Shown here: positions 10,682 to 23,500 of the stretch, piece by piece | Layout: the number at the start of each line of letters is the position of its first letter | How positions within the stretch are numbered: position 1 is the first letter of the stretch | Assembly (NCBI GenBank): GCA_029891345.1 | Contig: CM057000.1 | Span: 131,738,163-131,802,162 of the forward strand | Reading direction: 5' to 3' | Origin: Dryococelus australis | Taxonomy: Eukaryota > Arthropoda > Insecta > Phasmatodea > Phasmatidae | DNA length: 64,000 nt | Position numbers and translations under genes: made by a program | The notes under the pieces: model-generated | Seen by the model: the letters and a program-made list of their open reading frames with translations, nothing else | Database searches by the model: none | What the model was told of the DNA's origin: nothing

Positions 10682-12350
10682 CTTATTTTCCACAAATTTT
10701 ATAATGCCGAAACTTAAGTAAGTTGTAAATGGATTACCAGTTAAGATATCAAACTTACATTAAAAAAAACCCTTCTGTATTTATCTTTTCTGTTTGACAA
10801 AGTCATGCCTGAATTTCAAAACACGTATTTTAAATAGTTGGCAGATGACAAACATGCATAACACTTAATCTAATACAGTCGCCACACAAAGGGCACTAAT
10901 TTATATTAATAGGTAAACTCCCATGAAAGTGTTTCTAAGTAATAGTGGTAGTAGTGATATTAGTAATAGTAGTGGTAGTAGTAGTGGTAATAGTATTGGT
11001 AGTAGTAGTAGTAGCAGCTAGTGCCACTATAGAAGGTATAGTACATATAATTAGAATCCCCTTGATGTGTGGGGAACGGTGGTGGATGGTATGTCAACCA
11101 TGCCACTTCCACACTCCTGGCACCAAGGACAACTATTAAATGGTAACAGTAGGTAGAAACGACAATCCACTTAAGGAGGGGGGGGGGGGGGGAATCGAAA
11201 AAATACTGTTGTCCAACAACAGAAAGTATATTCCGAAATAAAAGCATAAATAAAATCCATAAAAGTAAAGGATAACTTATATCTCTACATTTCCCACAAA
11301 GGGTACAGTTGTAGGGGTGGAAATTCACGCATGCATGGTCCAACCTATAGCTGGCCATGTAAAAAACGAAGGTACACAATTAATGTTTTGTGCTATTTTG
11401 CAATGCAAAATGAACTTGCACAATGTAAATATGCAGAATTTTTTTTATAAATTCCAAAGTTTTGTGACATTTACTTCTTTATACAAAATTTTAAGAAGTC
11501 ATTCACTTAAAATATACTGGTCACAAAAACTTTAGCATATATCAGAATCCAGGATGTTATATAGATTAAAAGTAGTTTATATTTGATATTGTACGCCTAA
11601 TAGCACATAACATGGATAAAACATAATACTTGTTTACATCATCCCAGTATGAAACAAACGTCCCAGTATAAAACAAAACTACATAAACTGAAGAAGTTAA
11701 ACAAAGTGAATCACAACAGTTTCAATAAAAAAAAGTCTTCTCAGATGTATTGACAAACTTCAATAACATGTAGGACACCCACGATTCCTTAGGCACACTT
11801 GTATCAGACGAGGCATGCCAAAAACAAGATCACTAAGCACTTCCTGAAGCAAATTGTCACATTTTAAGGTCTGAGGTTGAACCTACTGTATTTGTGTACG
11901 TGCAACACACATGTCACTGGAGCGGAAGATGCCATTGTTTACATGATTTCACACAACGTACATACAATACACTCCTACTGGAAACAAAAATATTACGTAT
12001 TAGTTGGCGAATGGGGAATATGTTACACTTTTTGTGAGCAGTGGGAATTGCTAACTTTTTGTGAGCAATATATAAACATTACACTAAATATAATGTTTTA
12101 TTATGAAAAAGGCATCAATATGGTTTGATAAAGCTAACCAAATAATGATGTGCCAATACTACAATCAGAAAACTGACTGACAAGGCAGTCACATGTACAA
12201 CACAGTACCAACATCACACACAACAAAGGAAATAAAAAATGCAGAAGTAAGTACTAGTTTTGGCATAGTTGTAAACTGCAGTTGTATGTGATTCGAGTGT
12301 GCTTCTAGTTCAGCTGTTAAAATGACAAAACTTAACAGGGAAAAATTTAT
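10682..12350. other. intron sequence with trinucleotide repeat and G run
   Basis: A degenerate (TAG)n/(GTA)n stretch lies at about 10937-11020 and a G15 run at 11178-11192. The rest of this part of MBD2/3 intron 2 shows no supported exon. Open frames here are short and without recognisable similarity. Confidence 0.55.
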
Positions 12351-12351
12351 T

Positions 12352-12613
12352 TGTGAGTGAGAGAATGAGTAAAGAGATTCGGGCGACTCTTAACAGCGAG
12401 GTCTTGAGAGCCGATGAGGGTAACTGAAGTAAATATGGAGTGGTGCTGGAATGAAGGAGTGGGAGAAATAGGAGATCCCAGAGAAAACCCGCCGACCAGC
12501 GGCATCATCCAGCACGATTCCCACTTGCGAAAATCTGGTGACCCAGCCGGGGATTGAACCTGGTTCGCCTTGGTGGGATACAAATGTGCTAATTGCTCAG
12601 CCACCGTGGCACC
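12352..12613 (-). repeat. tRNA-derived SINE, full length
   Basis: On the minus strand this is the best-preserved copy of the family. It has an A-box (CCACGGTGGCTGAGCAATTA), a B box (GGTTCAATCCCCGGCTGGGT), the GATGATGCCGCTGGTCGGCG body segment and the CTCTCAAGACCTCGCTGTTA segment, with a tail of ACTCATTCTCTCACTCAC. Better B-box conservation than the 7.25-kb copy suggests a younger insertion. Confidence 0.88.
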
Positions 12614-12614
12614 A

Positions 12615-13765
12615 ATTAATTTGTGCTATGAAAAAAGCATACAAAGCATGTCTGAAAACACTACATTGGAGAAACTCTACAGGGTGCTGATGGTGTACCC
12701 AAAGCAGAAACATTTTGGTAAATGTACATAACTAACAAGTGGAACAAACAAAACAATATCTTCATGGTAAGGAATTCGTGGTGTCATGCGACGAAACTAC
12801 AGACAGAAAATGCCAGTGTATCTTTATTGTGTTGTTTAAATGAATGAATGATGCTTAAGAACAAGACCTTGTCACTGGTTTTGTTTGTCTTTAAAGCAGC
12901 CACGGTTTCCTCTTCACAGACAAATTATTTAATTTATGTCCTCCAACTCGCAAATAATATAAACAACTTATTTTAATTAGTTCTTAAAATGAAATAAAAT
13001 GAGCTTCATAATGTTCTTACTGTATATTGTTTATATGCAAATTAATTATATTAGTTAAATTACTCTTTTAAAAAATGTCTTGTATACCACTATTGTTAAA
13101 TTACAAAACATTTTATGTAATAATTTACTTTATATCCATATATATATTTTTTTCAGCTTTTGCAACAAAAGTCAATTTTATTTACTGTCATCATACACAG
13201 AAATATTAATTTTTTTATATCTACATCTTCCAGTTTTACTTACCACAAAAAAGGATCTAAGGTCATAATTAACATGGAATATTGAAAAGTGCAACTAACA
13301 CAACATGGGGAAGTAGATAAGTTTATATGGAAATTTGGTAACACTCCACATCAATTTTAAAGCATTTCACATATAAAACATTTGCGTAGATGTTATTTAC
13401 TAGTGTTTTTAAAGATGTTTTCCACAACTTCATGTCTGATTTTGACATGCTGAATACAAAATAATTCAACATTTTATCAAAGAGCATTTTGTGCCAGCAA
13501 GAGAAAATTCAGACCGGAAGATTTGTGTTATACAAAAATAATAAACAACCTGTGATAACAAACATATTATATAAAATAATAACTTGCAGGTATTTATAAT
13601 ACTTTTAGTCAAATTTATCACAGGTGCATTTATTGGGTAAATACAGTATATCGTAATTTTCCGAGCAATGAAATATATACCTTGTGTATGAAAAGTGAAA
13701 CAAATTGAAACGTTTATATGGACATGTGGCAGAAATATATAAATTGGCTGAAAACAGAAAATAAG
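12615..13765. other. intron sequence, nothing recognised
   Basis: AT-rich DNA without supported features, up to the purine satellite. Confidence 0.5.
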
Positions 13766-13769
13766 CAGG

Positions 13770-13790
13770 CCCCCCCCCCCCCCGAGAGAG

Positions 13791-13837
<47 letters not shown>

Positions 13838-13853
13838 GAGAGAGAGGAGAGAG

Positions 13854-13887
<34 letters not shown>

Positions 13888-14005
13888 GGAGAGGGAGAGG
13901 GAGAGGGAGAGGGAGAGGGAGAGGGAGAGGGAGAGGGAGGGAGAGGAGAGGGAGAGGGAGAGGGGGAGAGGGAGGAGAGGGGGGAGAGGAGAGAGGGGGA
14001 GAGAG

Positions 14006-14085
<80 letters not shown>
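13770..14085 (+). repeat. C14 run followed by (GA)n / (GGGAGA)n microsatellite
   Basis: A run of 14 C (13770-13783) abuts about 300 bases of polypurine with GGGAGA higher-order units in the middle (about 13880-13980), closing in (CA)n. Structure and composition match the array at 5.0 kb. All open frames across it are artefacts. Confidence 0.97.
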
Positions 14086-14089
14086 ACAC

Positions 14090-15525
14090 ACGCTTCACTG
14101 AATTTGCTTCTCTGTTTAAATTAGTGAAATTGCACACCCTGTCACTGACCTAGTACAAAATTTAAGCAGTGCTGCTACTGTAAGAGAATCATTTAATAAC
14201 ACATGCCTCTATCTGAATAAATGTAAAGATGGAAGATTATACATTTATCTACTGTTGCATTCAGTTATTTATCTAATAAAGTTTGAAATAAAATTAAAAC
14301 TTTTTTGAATAATTTACTGTTTTGAAGTTAATTGTATTGGCACAACTCTAATCAACAGTGATGCCACATAATAAAAGGAACTCAACAGTGCACTGGTCAA
14401 GTGTATTCAGCAATAGCAATGGAATTGTGCTGACATCTTGCAAAATTTGACGAACACATTTATTTATTGCACGAGTTAATAGTGGCCTGGTTATGAACTA
14501 CCCACATCACGCTCTGAAATAGCTTGATATTTGACATGAAACATTCTCTGAAATTTATTTACAACCTTATAAAGTTTCTGGAGGGAGTGTGGGAGAGAGA
14601 GACAAGGTAACAAGCCTACAGCTACATTATACTGTTAAGCACACATTAATACAGTTCATTAACAAAACAGCAAGTAAGTAAGAAGGGAATTTAATGCAAA
14701 CAAATTTACAATGCTGTTAGTAAAAATGTTCAAAATAATCAGAAAAGTTTATTTTACCTATTTATTTCTAGCTGAACTCTTCCATGACGTACATTTCCAG
14801 AGATGTCAAAAGTCAGTTGCAGAAGAATATATTCTCAAAATGCTTCAATAATTTTCTCTAAAGCATACACACACAGCAGCTCAAGTTGCAGCCTTTTGCA
14901 AACTTTATCTATTTGACACAATATTTTCCAGAAGTAAACCTGAAAATGTTTTGTTAAAAGCTTAAATTATCCGAGGTGTTACACATGTAGCATGTATAAA
15001 TCACACCACCTACCAGCTTACTTACCACTAATTTAAAAGCTTATATCAATCACCACCAGCCACCAATATCACACTGCAATGCTACAGCCAGTGTAACACA
15101 TAGTTTTGCCTCTTGTATTTTTTATTGAAGTCGTATTAAACATCCTCCTCCATCACAGCTATCCAAAACAAGCTTCTGATCAGGACATATGCTACATTCA
15201 TACAGCATTCTGTGGTGCCACACACCTTTCTCCAGTTATTACATCAATGTACAACTGCATTACGACATTTCACAACAGCAAAAGAAGCATGCATGCATCA
15301 CAAACAATCTGGGCCTGGCTTCAAATTGTGTTTTTTTGTTACAGATTATGCTATGGACATACACAACTTCCCCAGATATTTCTATCCGTCCAAACTGACT
15401 TTGTTCAGTCATAATTTTTATTGTCATGTAGCTGTACTATCACTCTTGAACCCCTTAGTAATTTGTAACAAATTGCACAAGACTTTACATCTTTTTATTC
15501 CTGTATCATAGCCTTCCACAAAAAC
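14090..15525. other. intron sequence, nothing recognised
   Basis: AT-rich sequence. Several short open frames overlap at 15106-15510 on the plus strand without recognisable protein similarity or splice context. Confidence 0.5.
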
Positions 15526-15530
15526 ATTAT

Positions 15531-15737
15531 CATTATTCTTCCACAATACACTATTTTACATACTGTTATCTTATATCATTCTTCCAAATACACTATTTTA
15601 CATGCTGTTATCTTATATCATTCTTCCATAATACACTATTTTACATGCTGTTATCTTATATCATTCTTCCAAATACACTATTTTCATGCTGCTAATCTTA
15701 TGTCATTCTGCCACAATACAATATTTTACATTATGCA
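15531..15737 (+). repeat. minisatellite, about 43-bp unit, 4-5 copies
   Basis: Successive copies of an ATTCTTCCAnAATACACTATTTTACATGCTGTTATCTTATAT-type unit. Neighbouring units differ by one or two base indels (CACAATAC versus CAAATAC), and the last copy is more diverged. Confidence 0.9.
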
Positions 15738-15739
15738 CA

Positions 15740-17040
15740 AAAGCAATGCTCTCCCATTTCCCATCATCATAATTATCACAATTGGTAATGGCATTTCAAC
15801 TGCATGGTTGCATTGCAAAATCCTAAATTTATACATCTCTCTCTTCAGTTGACACCAATATTTGCAAGAATTCCTTTCTTTCCATCTATAGTTGCAATCA
15901 CCAATGACAACAAAACATTTTTTGTGTTGATTTCTTCCTCTTGAATACAAACCTCCACATATTCATTTCATTTTTTGGTTTCAGTGTTATGATACAATAA
16001 ATTCATGTGGCCATTTGCATTTTCAAGCATCTTTTAATCACAGTAACTTTGCATAAACAATGATATAAACTTCCATGTTGCATATACTGGTATATATCCA
16101 GTTCTACAGCAGTAATGCAATCTGAAAAACAGAATGTAGGCACAAGTGTAGGTTTCGTACACCTTCTATAGAGGAATGTTAGACAAGAGCTGAAAATCAA
16201 CCAAATACACGATCTGTTTCAAATATTTGATACTGTAGCATCTTCAAAATCACAGATATCATTCACTGACCATCTTACTAAATTAAACATACAGGAACTT
16301 CTTAAGCATTTTGATTTATTTGTATTGAGCTAGTAAAATTTGTCATATTTCTTGGATGACATCTGGACTCCACTGAGCGAAGCAAAGTCAACGTTTTGAC
16401 AGAGCCACTAAAAAAAAATAAACAAACACAACAAAATTTAAACAGTACAGTTAACTTCTGAACTCAATTCACAAAAATTTATTCTAATAACTTTACAAAC
16501 CATTATTAAAAATTTATATTTGAGTGCATTTATGTACAACCTAGAAAAACATAATATATTTTGTACAAGACTATGGACAAATTTACACGAACATTCACAT
16601 CTGTTAACTGTTGTACCATATTTTTGTTCTCAAAGTTCTATCCCTAATAAGTTTAACACTTATTTACCTTTCTGAATCACAATACATAGTAACAATGTAC
16701 TGATTTGCAGTGCTGTTATAACACATGCTTGAAAATGTACTACTTTTTTGTATTTGGTGTGTTTCACTTAGGTCAGTATCTGGTTCCCTGTAAAAACCAA
16801 AAATTTAACTTTGAAACGGTACTTGATGATCCTAAAACTAACATTTTCACTACTGCTGCAAGTATTTGTTTAACAATAACATTTCCAATTGAAAAGACAA
16901 GTATCTTCCCTACAAAACTAGGAAACAATTAGGATATAAGAAGAGTTACATAAAAATTATATTTTGCAACTAACTAAAATTAAAAATTTTCATAATACCA
17001 AATTTTTTTAGAAATAAATGGCAGAAACACACACTGTCTA
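15740..17040. other. intron sequence, nothing recognised
   Basis: AT-rich sequence inside MBD2/3 intron 2; no supported exon. Confidence 0.5.
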
Positions 17041-17043
17041 CAT

Positions 17044-17466
17044 TCAGCTCTCCCTGCCTCCTAATGTACAAGACAGATGGCACTGTAATACCTCTTCATT
17101 GCCAAAATAACTGAAACGTTTAGTGTCAAATGGAGCATAGCTGGAGCTGTCATAGGACACATTACAGTGGTCTGCATAATAGGCATGAAAAGCATCACAG
17201 ACAGGTAATTTTTGTTGCACAAGAAGAAAGTGCGACATATGATAGCAAAAAAAACACGTGGTAAGCACATGAGGTGCAAACAAAACTTCAGAACTTGAAA
17301 AGTTTTGTTCCAGTGACCAGCGTCTCCTGATGAGGATGGTATAAGATGGCAAAACCAACGCTACTGCAAGAGTTCCGAGAGGTAAATTGTTCGATGGTAC
17401 CAGTTCAACTATTTCTGACCAACTAGCAGTCACCCGGGTATTGCACAAACTGATACAGCATCGCAA
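17044..17466 (-). other. unassigned open frame, 140 codons
   Basis: This is the longest non-repetitive open frame on the minus strand between 14 and 23 kb. Local composition is less AT-rich than its surroundings. It includes RRRWSLEQNFSSSEVLFAP and YAPFDTKRFSYFGNEEVLQC. I do not recognise a family. A second frame of the same strand is also open over 72 codons and hydrophobic, which lowers the case for either. It could be a terminal exon of an unknown gene or chance. Confidence 0.15.
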
Positions 17467-17730
17467 ACAGCAGCACGTATAAACCTACACCAACATACTG
17501 GTTTACGATCACGGTAACTAATAAAGTAACTACAGAGATACTTCAGTGGTTCTCTATAGGTAGCCTGCGGGCCATATGCAGCTTGCAAACATTTGCAATT
17601 TCTTGATGGCTACGTAAGGTTTCATTTACTCTTTTTTTTTAATACATTAACTTTAATACATGATTGGATACATTTTATATCTATAAATTACAAGGTACTT
17701 AATTTTTTATTTTGAGTAGGTATATGTATA

Positions 17731-17961
17731 TGCTGTTCACAGTAAAGCAAACACTTTTGAGGCCCTTGTTACTTTATACTTTCAGCTATTTTTGTCCTTT
17801 AACAACTTTCTAAAATAAATATTGCCATTTAAGTAATAAATACAGTGTATATATTACCCCACACACTGAATTTAACGTCTAAGGCAAAAATAAAATAAAT
17901 TTATTGGCTAATATTCCAAGTGAGAGGGGCTTTCAAAAGTGCTCACTTTACCCTGAATAGC
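17731..17961 (+). mobile_element. MITE copy B, TTCAC..GTGAGCAC family
   Basis: Left end TGCTGTTCACAGTAAAGCAA, right end AAAGTGCTCACTTTACCCTG. The 231-bp length and interior match copy D (shared TAAATAAATATxxCCAT and GTCTAAGGC blocks), in the same orientation as D. Its right end is part of the 136-bp tandem duplication that follows. Confidence 0.85.
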
Positions 17962-18192
17962 ATATATATACATTGAAATAAGAGTTACACTACCTGCCTG
18001 CATATATTCTGCCCATTTGGGACCTCAAAACACGTCAGCTCTAGTAACACAGAATCGTAGAGGGGCTTTCAAAAGTGCTCACTTTACCCTGAATAGCATA
18101 TATATACGTTGAAATAAGAGTTACACTACCTGTCTGCATATATTCAGCCCATTTGAGACCTCAAAACACGTCAGCTCTAGTAACACAGAATC
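17925..18192 (+). repeat. tandem duplication, 136-bp unit, two copies
   Basis: Copies 17925-18060 and 18061-18192 are nearly identical, with a few substitutions. Each starts inside the MITE at AGGGGCTTTCAAAAGTGCTC and runs into flanking sequence ending AACACAGAATC. So one MITE end plus about 100 bases of flank was duplicated after the MITE inserted. Confidence 0.93.
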
Positions 18193-18194
18193 TT

Positions 18195-19085
18195 ACTCAC
18201 CACTGACTCATCGCCTCTACACACTACACTAGCTGCTCCACTGGTGTGCTGTCTATCCATTTGCGGATTGCCTGAATGTGACTTTGAGCGGCGACCCTAT
18301 ATTTTTATAGTAGGCCCTACACTAGTAAAAGAAAAAAAGTATGATACATTTACAAATAGAAGTCTGAAGTTTCTGTATAGAAAATTGGAGACTAGAATTG
18401 ATTTTGAAAGCACTCCTTTAAGCCATTGTCACACCAAAAAAATTCTTGGCGTTGAAATGGGAACTTGAAACTAGTCTTCGGGAACGAAACATTTCTTAAA
18501 TGCTTTAAGTGTTTAGACATTACAAAATATTCAACTGTTTTTGAAATACAGGTTTTCAACGAAACCTCCTGAACGCACTTCATGCACCAGCCAGGTGTAA
18601 CCTTAAGTTTCACATTATCTGGCCCCATCTATGAAAAAAGTATTACCATGGTCCTTGGTGACAATTGAGAAACAATACCTTACTTGATCATGATGTGTGA
18701 GATTCGGTATGAAAATCACAAGCGAAGTTGACAGTGGTTGGACATTCCTGAAACCTTTCAGCACTTTCGAAAACTAAGGGTGATGTCGCGCAAGAATTTT
18801 TTCCACTGTGTGAATCTGACAGTGAGAAGGCTTGTGATTTATGAGTGTTATTAGGAACATTTATTTATGATTATTTCCATGTGACATGTTAAATAAAATT
18901 ATTGTGCAAAAATACAAGTGCTACTTTGCAATTATGTCCATGTAAAGTGTTAAAATATAATTATTGTGCAGAAATATGAGTGTGTGTGTGGAGTTTACAC
19001 ATGTCCTATACATGAGTTATCAGCAATAAATTACCAACAAGCTATATTTGCCACTCATATGGGTGATTAACGTAATTTATACTTT
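18195..19085. other. intron sequence, nothing recognised
   Basis: A short internal duplication of an AATTATTGTGCAxAAATA phrase occurs near 18900 and 18960. No supported exon. Confidence 0.5.
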
Positions 19086-19090
19086 AGTAT

Positions 19091-19157
19091 AAATACTGTT
19101 CACAATAAAGTGAGCACTTTTAAAATCAACCTTAGAAAAAAGACACTGCTCATACAT

Positions 19158-19202
<45 letters not shown>

Positions 19203-19546
19203 CAAGCACACTAGTGACTTGCGTCCAGTAAAGTTGGTAATGATAAAGGGAACGTAGTTCCAAATATTAACGTTAAATAAAAAATTTTAGGCAATCATTT
19301 GTGCTAACTTAAATTTTTATTTTGCTTTGTGTTTTTTTTTAAAAATGCATTGAAGCGTAAATACGAGCAATTTTGTAAAGTATTTACTTTCTTATTAATA
19401 CCACAATTCCACTCGACCGACGCATGAATGATGTGAAGAGGACCATGGCAATGTTAATTTTACATAAGGCAGAGGAATTCACGACGCGCATACAAGTAGA
19501 TCTTAAGCAGGGCTTTAAAAGTGCTCACTTTACCGTGAACAACCTA
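19091..19546 (-). mobile_element. MITE copy C, expanded member with (AT)n insert
   Basis: Left end ACTGTTCACAATAAAGTGAG and right end GTGCTCACTTTACCGTGAAC belong to the same terminal repeat family. At about 455 bp it is twice the usual length. The interior holds an (AT)n tract (19158-19199) and extra sequence, with some blocks oriented as in copy A. Either a longer subfamily or a copy carrying insertions. Confidence 0.7.
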
Positions 19547-20023
19547 TAGTTAACTGTACTGTGTAGTATTGCATGTGACGTACTTCTGCCGCCAACCATG
19601 TAAAATGCAGAAGAACTAACCAAATTAAACCTAACTTCACGATATGTGAATCACAGGGGGTGGAAGAACTGACATGAATTTACTTACTATAATTTTTCTA
19701 ACACACTATCTCGTATTGGCACACACACCCCCTGTAATCACATGTGACTTTAGGTTGAGTTAGGTTAAGTTTTCTTGAATTTAACATGGTTATAGAACCC
19801 AAATTACATGTGTTTTCCCCCACAATTACCTTCATTTTCATAGTCCTTCCCACTTATCATATTTGATACCATGTAATGCAAACATTATGATGCCTCTAAT
19901 AAATTTAAGTTCTGTGTGATTAGCGATTTCAATTTAACGTGGTTAAAGAACACAAATGACATGTAATTTACGTACATTTGACATGTTTTAGTCTAACATT
20001 TCCTCATCTATCCACAGAGTCAT

Positions 20024-20066
20024 TAAAAAGTTAAGGATATAATATCATTATATCCTTAACTTTTTA
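20024..20066. repeat. perfect 20-bp inverted repeat with 3-nt loop
   Basis: TAAAAAGTTAAGGATATAAT and its exact complement are separated only by ATC. No coding frame or transposon end adjoins it. Confidence 0.95.
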
Positions 20067-20345
20067 GGGGTAGTTCACAATACCACTGGGATACTAAAAT
20101 ATCATCACCAACTAAGTCACATCCTTATTGGAAATATGTACAATGTTATTCAAACGTGCCTAAATGGCTCAACACTTTTGAGTGATACATGTTTGCAGTA
20201 AAATATTTAAATTAGGTATACTGACATGAATGTAAATCAGTGATGAATAAAAGTGCAGAACAGTAGTTATCGAGACCAAAATTCTTGAACAAATTTACGC
20301 ATTTAAATTCACTGCCTAATGCTGTCTGAAATGGTGGAGGGAATT

Positions 20346-20365
20346 GGGGGGGGGGGGGGGGGGGG
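20346..20365 (+). repeat. G20 homopolymer next to SINE
   Basis: Twenty G in a row, directly left of the SINE 3' end. Confidence 0.95.
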
Positions 20366-20370
20366 CTTTT

Positions 20371-20585
20371 TAAGATCGGGGTCTTGAGAGCTGATGAGGA
20401 TGAAGCGAGGTGAATATGGTGTGTGCTAGAATGTAAAGGTGGGGGAAATGGGAGATCTCAGAGAAAACTAGCAGGCCTGCAGCATCATCCGGTATGATTC
20501 CCACGTGGCAAAAATCCAGAAGTGACCCCGCTGGGAATCAAACCCAGTTCGCCTTTGGGGGAGGTGAGAAGTCTGACCACTAAAA
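20371..20585 (-). repeat. tRNA-derived SINE, slightly 5'-truncated
   Basis: Minus-strand copy with B box GGTTTGATTCCCAGCGGGGT-like sequence (around 20525-20550), the GATGATGCTGCAGGCCTGC body and the CTCTCAAGACCCCGATCTTA segment. The A-box region is degraded (about 20560-20585). Confidence 0.8.
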
Positions 20586-20589
20586 TGGG

Positions 20590-23500
20590 ATTTTGAAACG
20601 CATATGCCATTTCAAAGATTATTGAAGGCCACAATTATGAAAGCAAAATCAGGTTAAAACTAGCTAGAAAAAAATAAAAAATATCTTTACAAAAACAAGT
20701 TCTTCCCTTTCACATTTCAACGTTTCTATGTAACCCATGGCGGCCAGCCCACAACACAATTGTATGATAAAAGCTAAGATGGCTAAACCAAAACAAGTAA
20801 AACTATGTCAAGCACATGGTAGCCAATAGACGATCATTTTGAGTGTTTACAAAGGAGTTAAAAAATTGTACATTTTGAGTGTGTAATAATTTGAAAAATA
20901 AATAGTGCACAGGAATAATACTTTGCCTGGAGTGTTATATACAAGAATTATTTTAATGGGATCAAGAAAGGTGTAATTGATTTGCATGGAAAAAAAACCT
21001 TATTATGATCATTTGATGCTGGCTTATTAAGCAGCATTACTTAATTAACCAAAATGGCCCTGTTGTTGCAACTGTCTAGGACCCACAGGTTTCATGCAAT
21101 GCACCCAAAGCTTTGGCTGCCGCGATACAGTCCCTAGCATGTAGGCAATACTACCTACACATGTCTATGGTGTGCTGCTGTGGTCACTGTATAAACAATG
21201 GTGGAGAACATTTTTAACACCTACTGTAAACAACATGGACCATACATTAATAAGCTTAAAGTACTTAAGCTGTTAGTTTATGGATGACAGTCTGGTGGGT
21301 GTATTGGTATTGCTTTTAATATCGTACCTATTCTGAATACTTGAGACATTTTTGTTAGGTGCTCCACAGAGCTTATATGTATTTAGCTTTTACTTTATGC
21401 TATATCTCATAACGTGAGCATGTGTTGCTATTTATGTTTGGACAGTACAGAAACCATTTTAATCATACAAACAATGGGAACATTTAAAGATGGTTGAGCT
21501 ACACATTATAGCGGTTTGGTGAATTGTCATGATATAATTATATTTACTGAATACTTTTAATATCTGTCATTTAACGCTTTCACTTGGCGTGCCAAAAAAA
21601 ATGACAGAGAAGTTTACAACATATGCTATGTACAATTATTTTTATTTTGAATCAGTTTTGCTGATTAATGCAAAACAGTATTTTTTTATAAGGGGGGAGG
21701 AGGAGGAGGGGGAGGCGTGTGTGTGTTTTAAATCATGCAACTATTGAATACTTGTCTGACAAGTCTGGGGGTTATTGAAAAATCTAAATCAGCAATTTTG
21801 ACTAACACCTTAAATGTTATATTTTACAGCAGCGTGTGATTCAGGCCTATGTAAAGTTGAACAGTTATAGAGATAATGCAGAAATGACTTGAACAGGCAA
21901 CTTGCACACATTTTCCTGAATTCATTAATTTGATTTCAACTATTCTTGTAGTTATATCGTACTTACAAAGTATCACAGTTGAAAAATTAGTTTTAAAAAA
22001 GGTATGAAGAAACAAAACTATTAATTTTTAAACATCTGCCAAATATACCTCTCTTGCCTTATCCCGGGATGATGATTGACTCATACAAAATTGCTCATCA
22101 CATATGTTCACATTTACTATGAAGCACTTGTACCATGGGTGGTTTTGAAGTTATAGGTTGTGGAAGCCACAAATCAAGATTATTACAGAATCTCAAAAAG
22201 TGTACTGTACAACATTGTATTAATACATCTTGCAAATACAAGCTTAAGTATCTATATGGCAGTCCCAAACTAGAACCCATTTGGTATCATAAAAAAAAAT
22301 TAAAGATGTTAGTTTAACAAAAAAATATTTATTGTGAAAATACATACCTTGGGTTTATTCTTCACAGATACCCCCTACACTGATGCATTTGTTCTGGAAA
22401 ACATTTTCTATACCTTCTCGACAGAAGGATACTGTGTTCATGAAAGAATACGCAGGCAGTGTTCACTTGGTAGCATCCATGGTCACCCGGAGGTATACAA
22501 GGTTGTCCAGTGTGTGCTTTTATGCAAATTGCATAACACAGTAGTGATTGTGTAAATGTACGTGATTTTGTGAGCAGTTAAAACAAACCAGAAAATTAAG
22601 AATCCAAACCAGTATGAGTTGAAAACCGAAAATTTCACTTCTTAAAAACTTGATTGTATGAAATCCACCATTAAACCATTAAAATTAATACTAATGATGC
22701 AATGAATGAATCAAAAGTAAGATGTGTCAGGAGTTTGTTGGTAAAAGGGTTAACACCCACGATGAAGAATGTCCTCCCTGTAATCTATCATTATAGGCAA
22801 ATTGCTGTGAGCATGAAAGTAATCATGCCACAGAATCAGCATGTAACTACTGATAAAATATGCAGTTTTCACAGGTGTCATTATGCATGCCATCATAACC
22901 TGTCACTTTAACTACCAAAAGATTTGTGCCAGAAGAGTGCAAATATTATATTATGATATTTGTCAGGCAGCATGACAGATGATGAAACTCATGCACTCTA
23001 AGCCTGAGCACAAACTGCAATTCACGGCATGGCATCATTCGCATTCAAACTCCACAATGAAGAAAGCCAAGTAGACCCTCTCGGTTCACAGGAATAAAAC
23101 GACCACTTTGTTATGGGACTGATGTGGTTCATCCTTTATTGAGTTGATGGCCCATATTTGAACCATCAATGCAAATGCATGTATTGAAAATTTGAAGAGA
23201 ATGAGGGGAGCTCAAAATCACAGGAGATGCTTCTTGTCTGATGGAGTGTGTGTGATTATCATCCATACCACCACATCTGCAGGCACATGTTGTCGTACAC
23301 ACACAATAGCAACTTCAGAAGTTTTAGGAACATCTGGTCTGCAGCCTGATCTTGTCCCTAGTGATTCCAAACTTTTCACAGAACTGACAAACTGTGCGAG
23401 AGGAAATTGCCTAACTGACAATAATAACCTCCAGCAAACAGTAACTACATCTTTCAACAGGTTGTTGCACTCACATTTAGGAGGATCCGGGGGCTTATAT

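Noticed and set aside
13466-14137. Open frames of 120-220 codons on both strands
   Set aside because: Same artefact over the second (GA)n/(GGGAGA)n satellite.
15531-15737. 43-bp repeats as a CRISPR or regulatory array
   Set aside because: A simple minisatellite with no spacer structure.
17550-17660. hAT-like left end (CAGTGGTTCTCTATAGG..TGCGGGCC)
   Set aside because: Resembles a hAT start, but no inverted partner or 8-bp duplication was found.
22335-22375. 27-nt micro-exon on the minus strand (GGGGTATCTG...CCCAAG before GTATGT)
   Set aside because: The phase does not fit the upstream exon, and so short a match to splice consensus is expected by chance.
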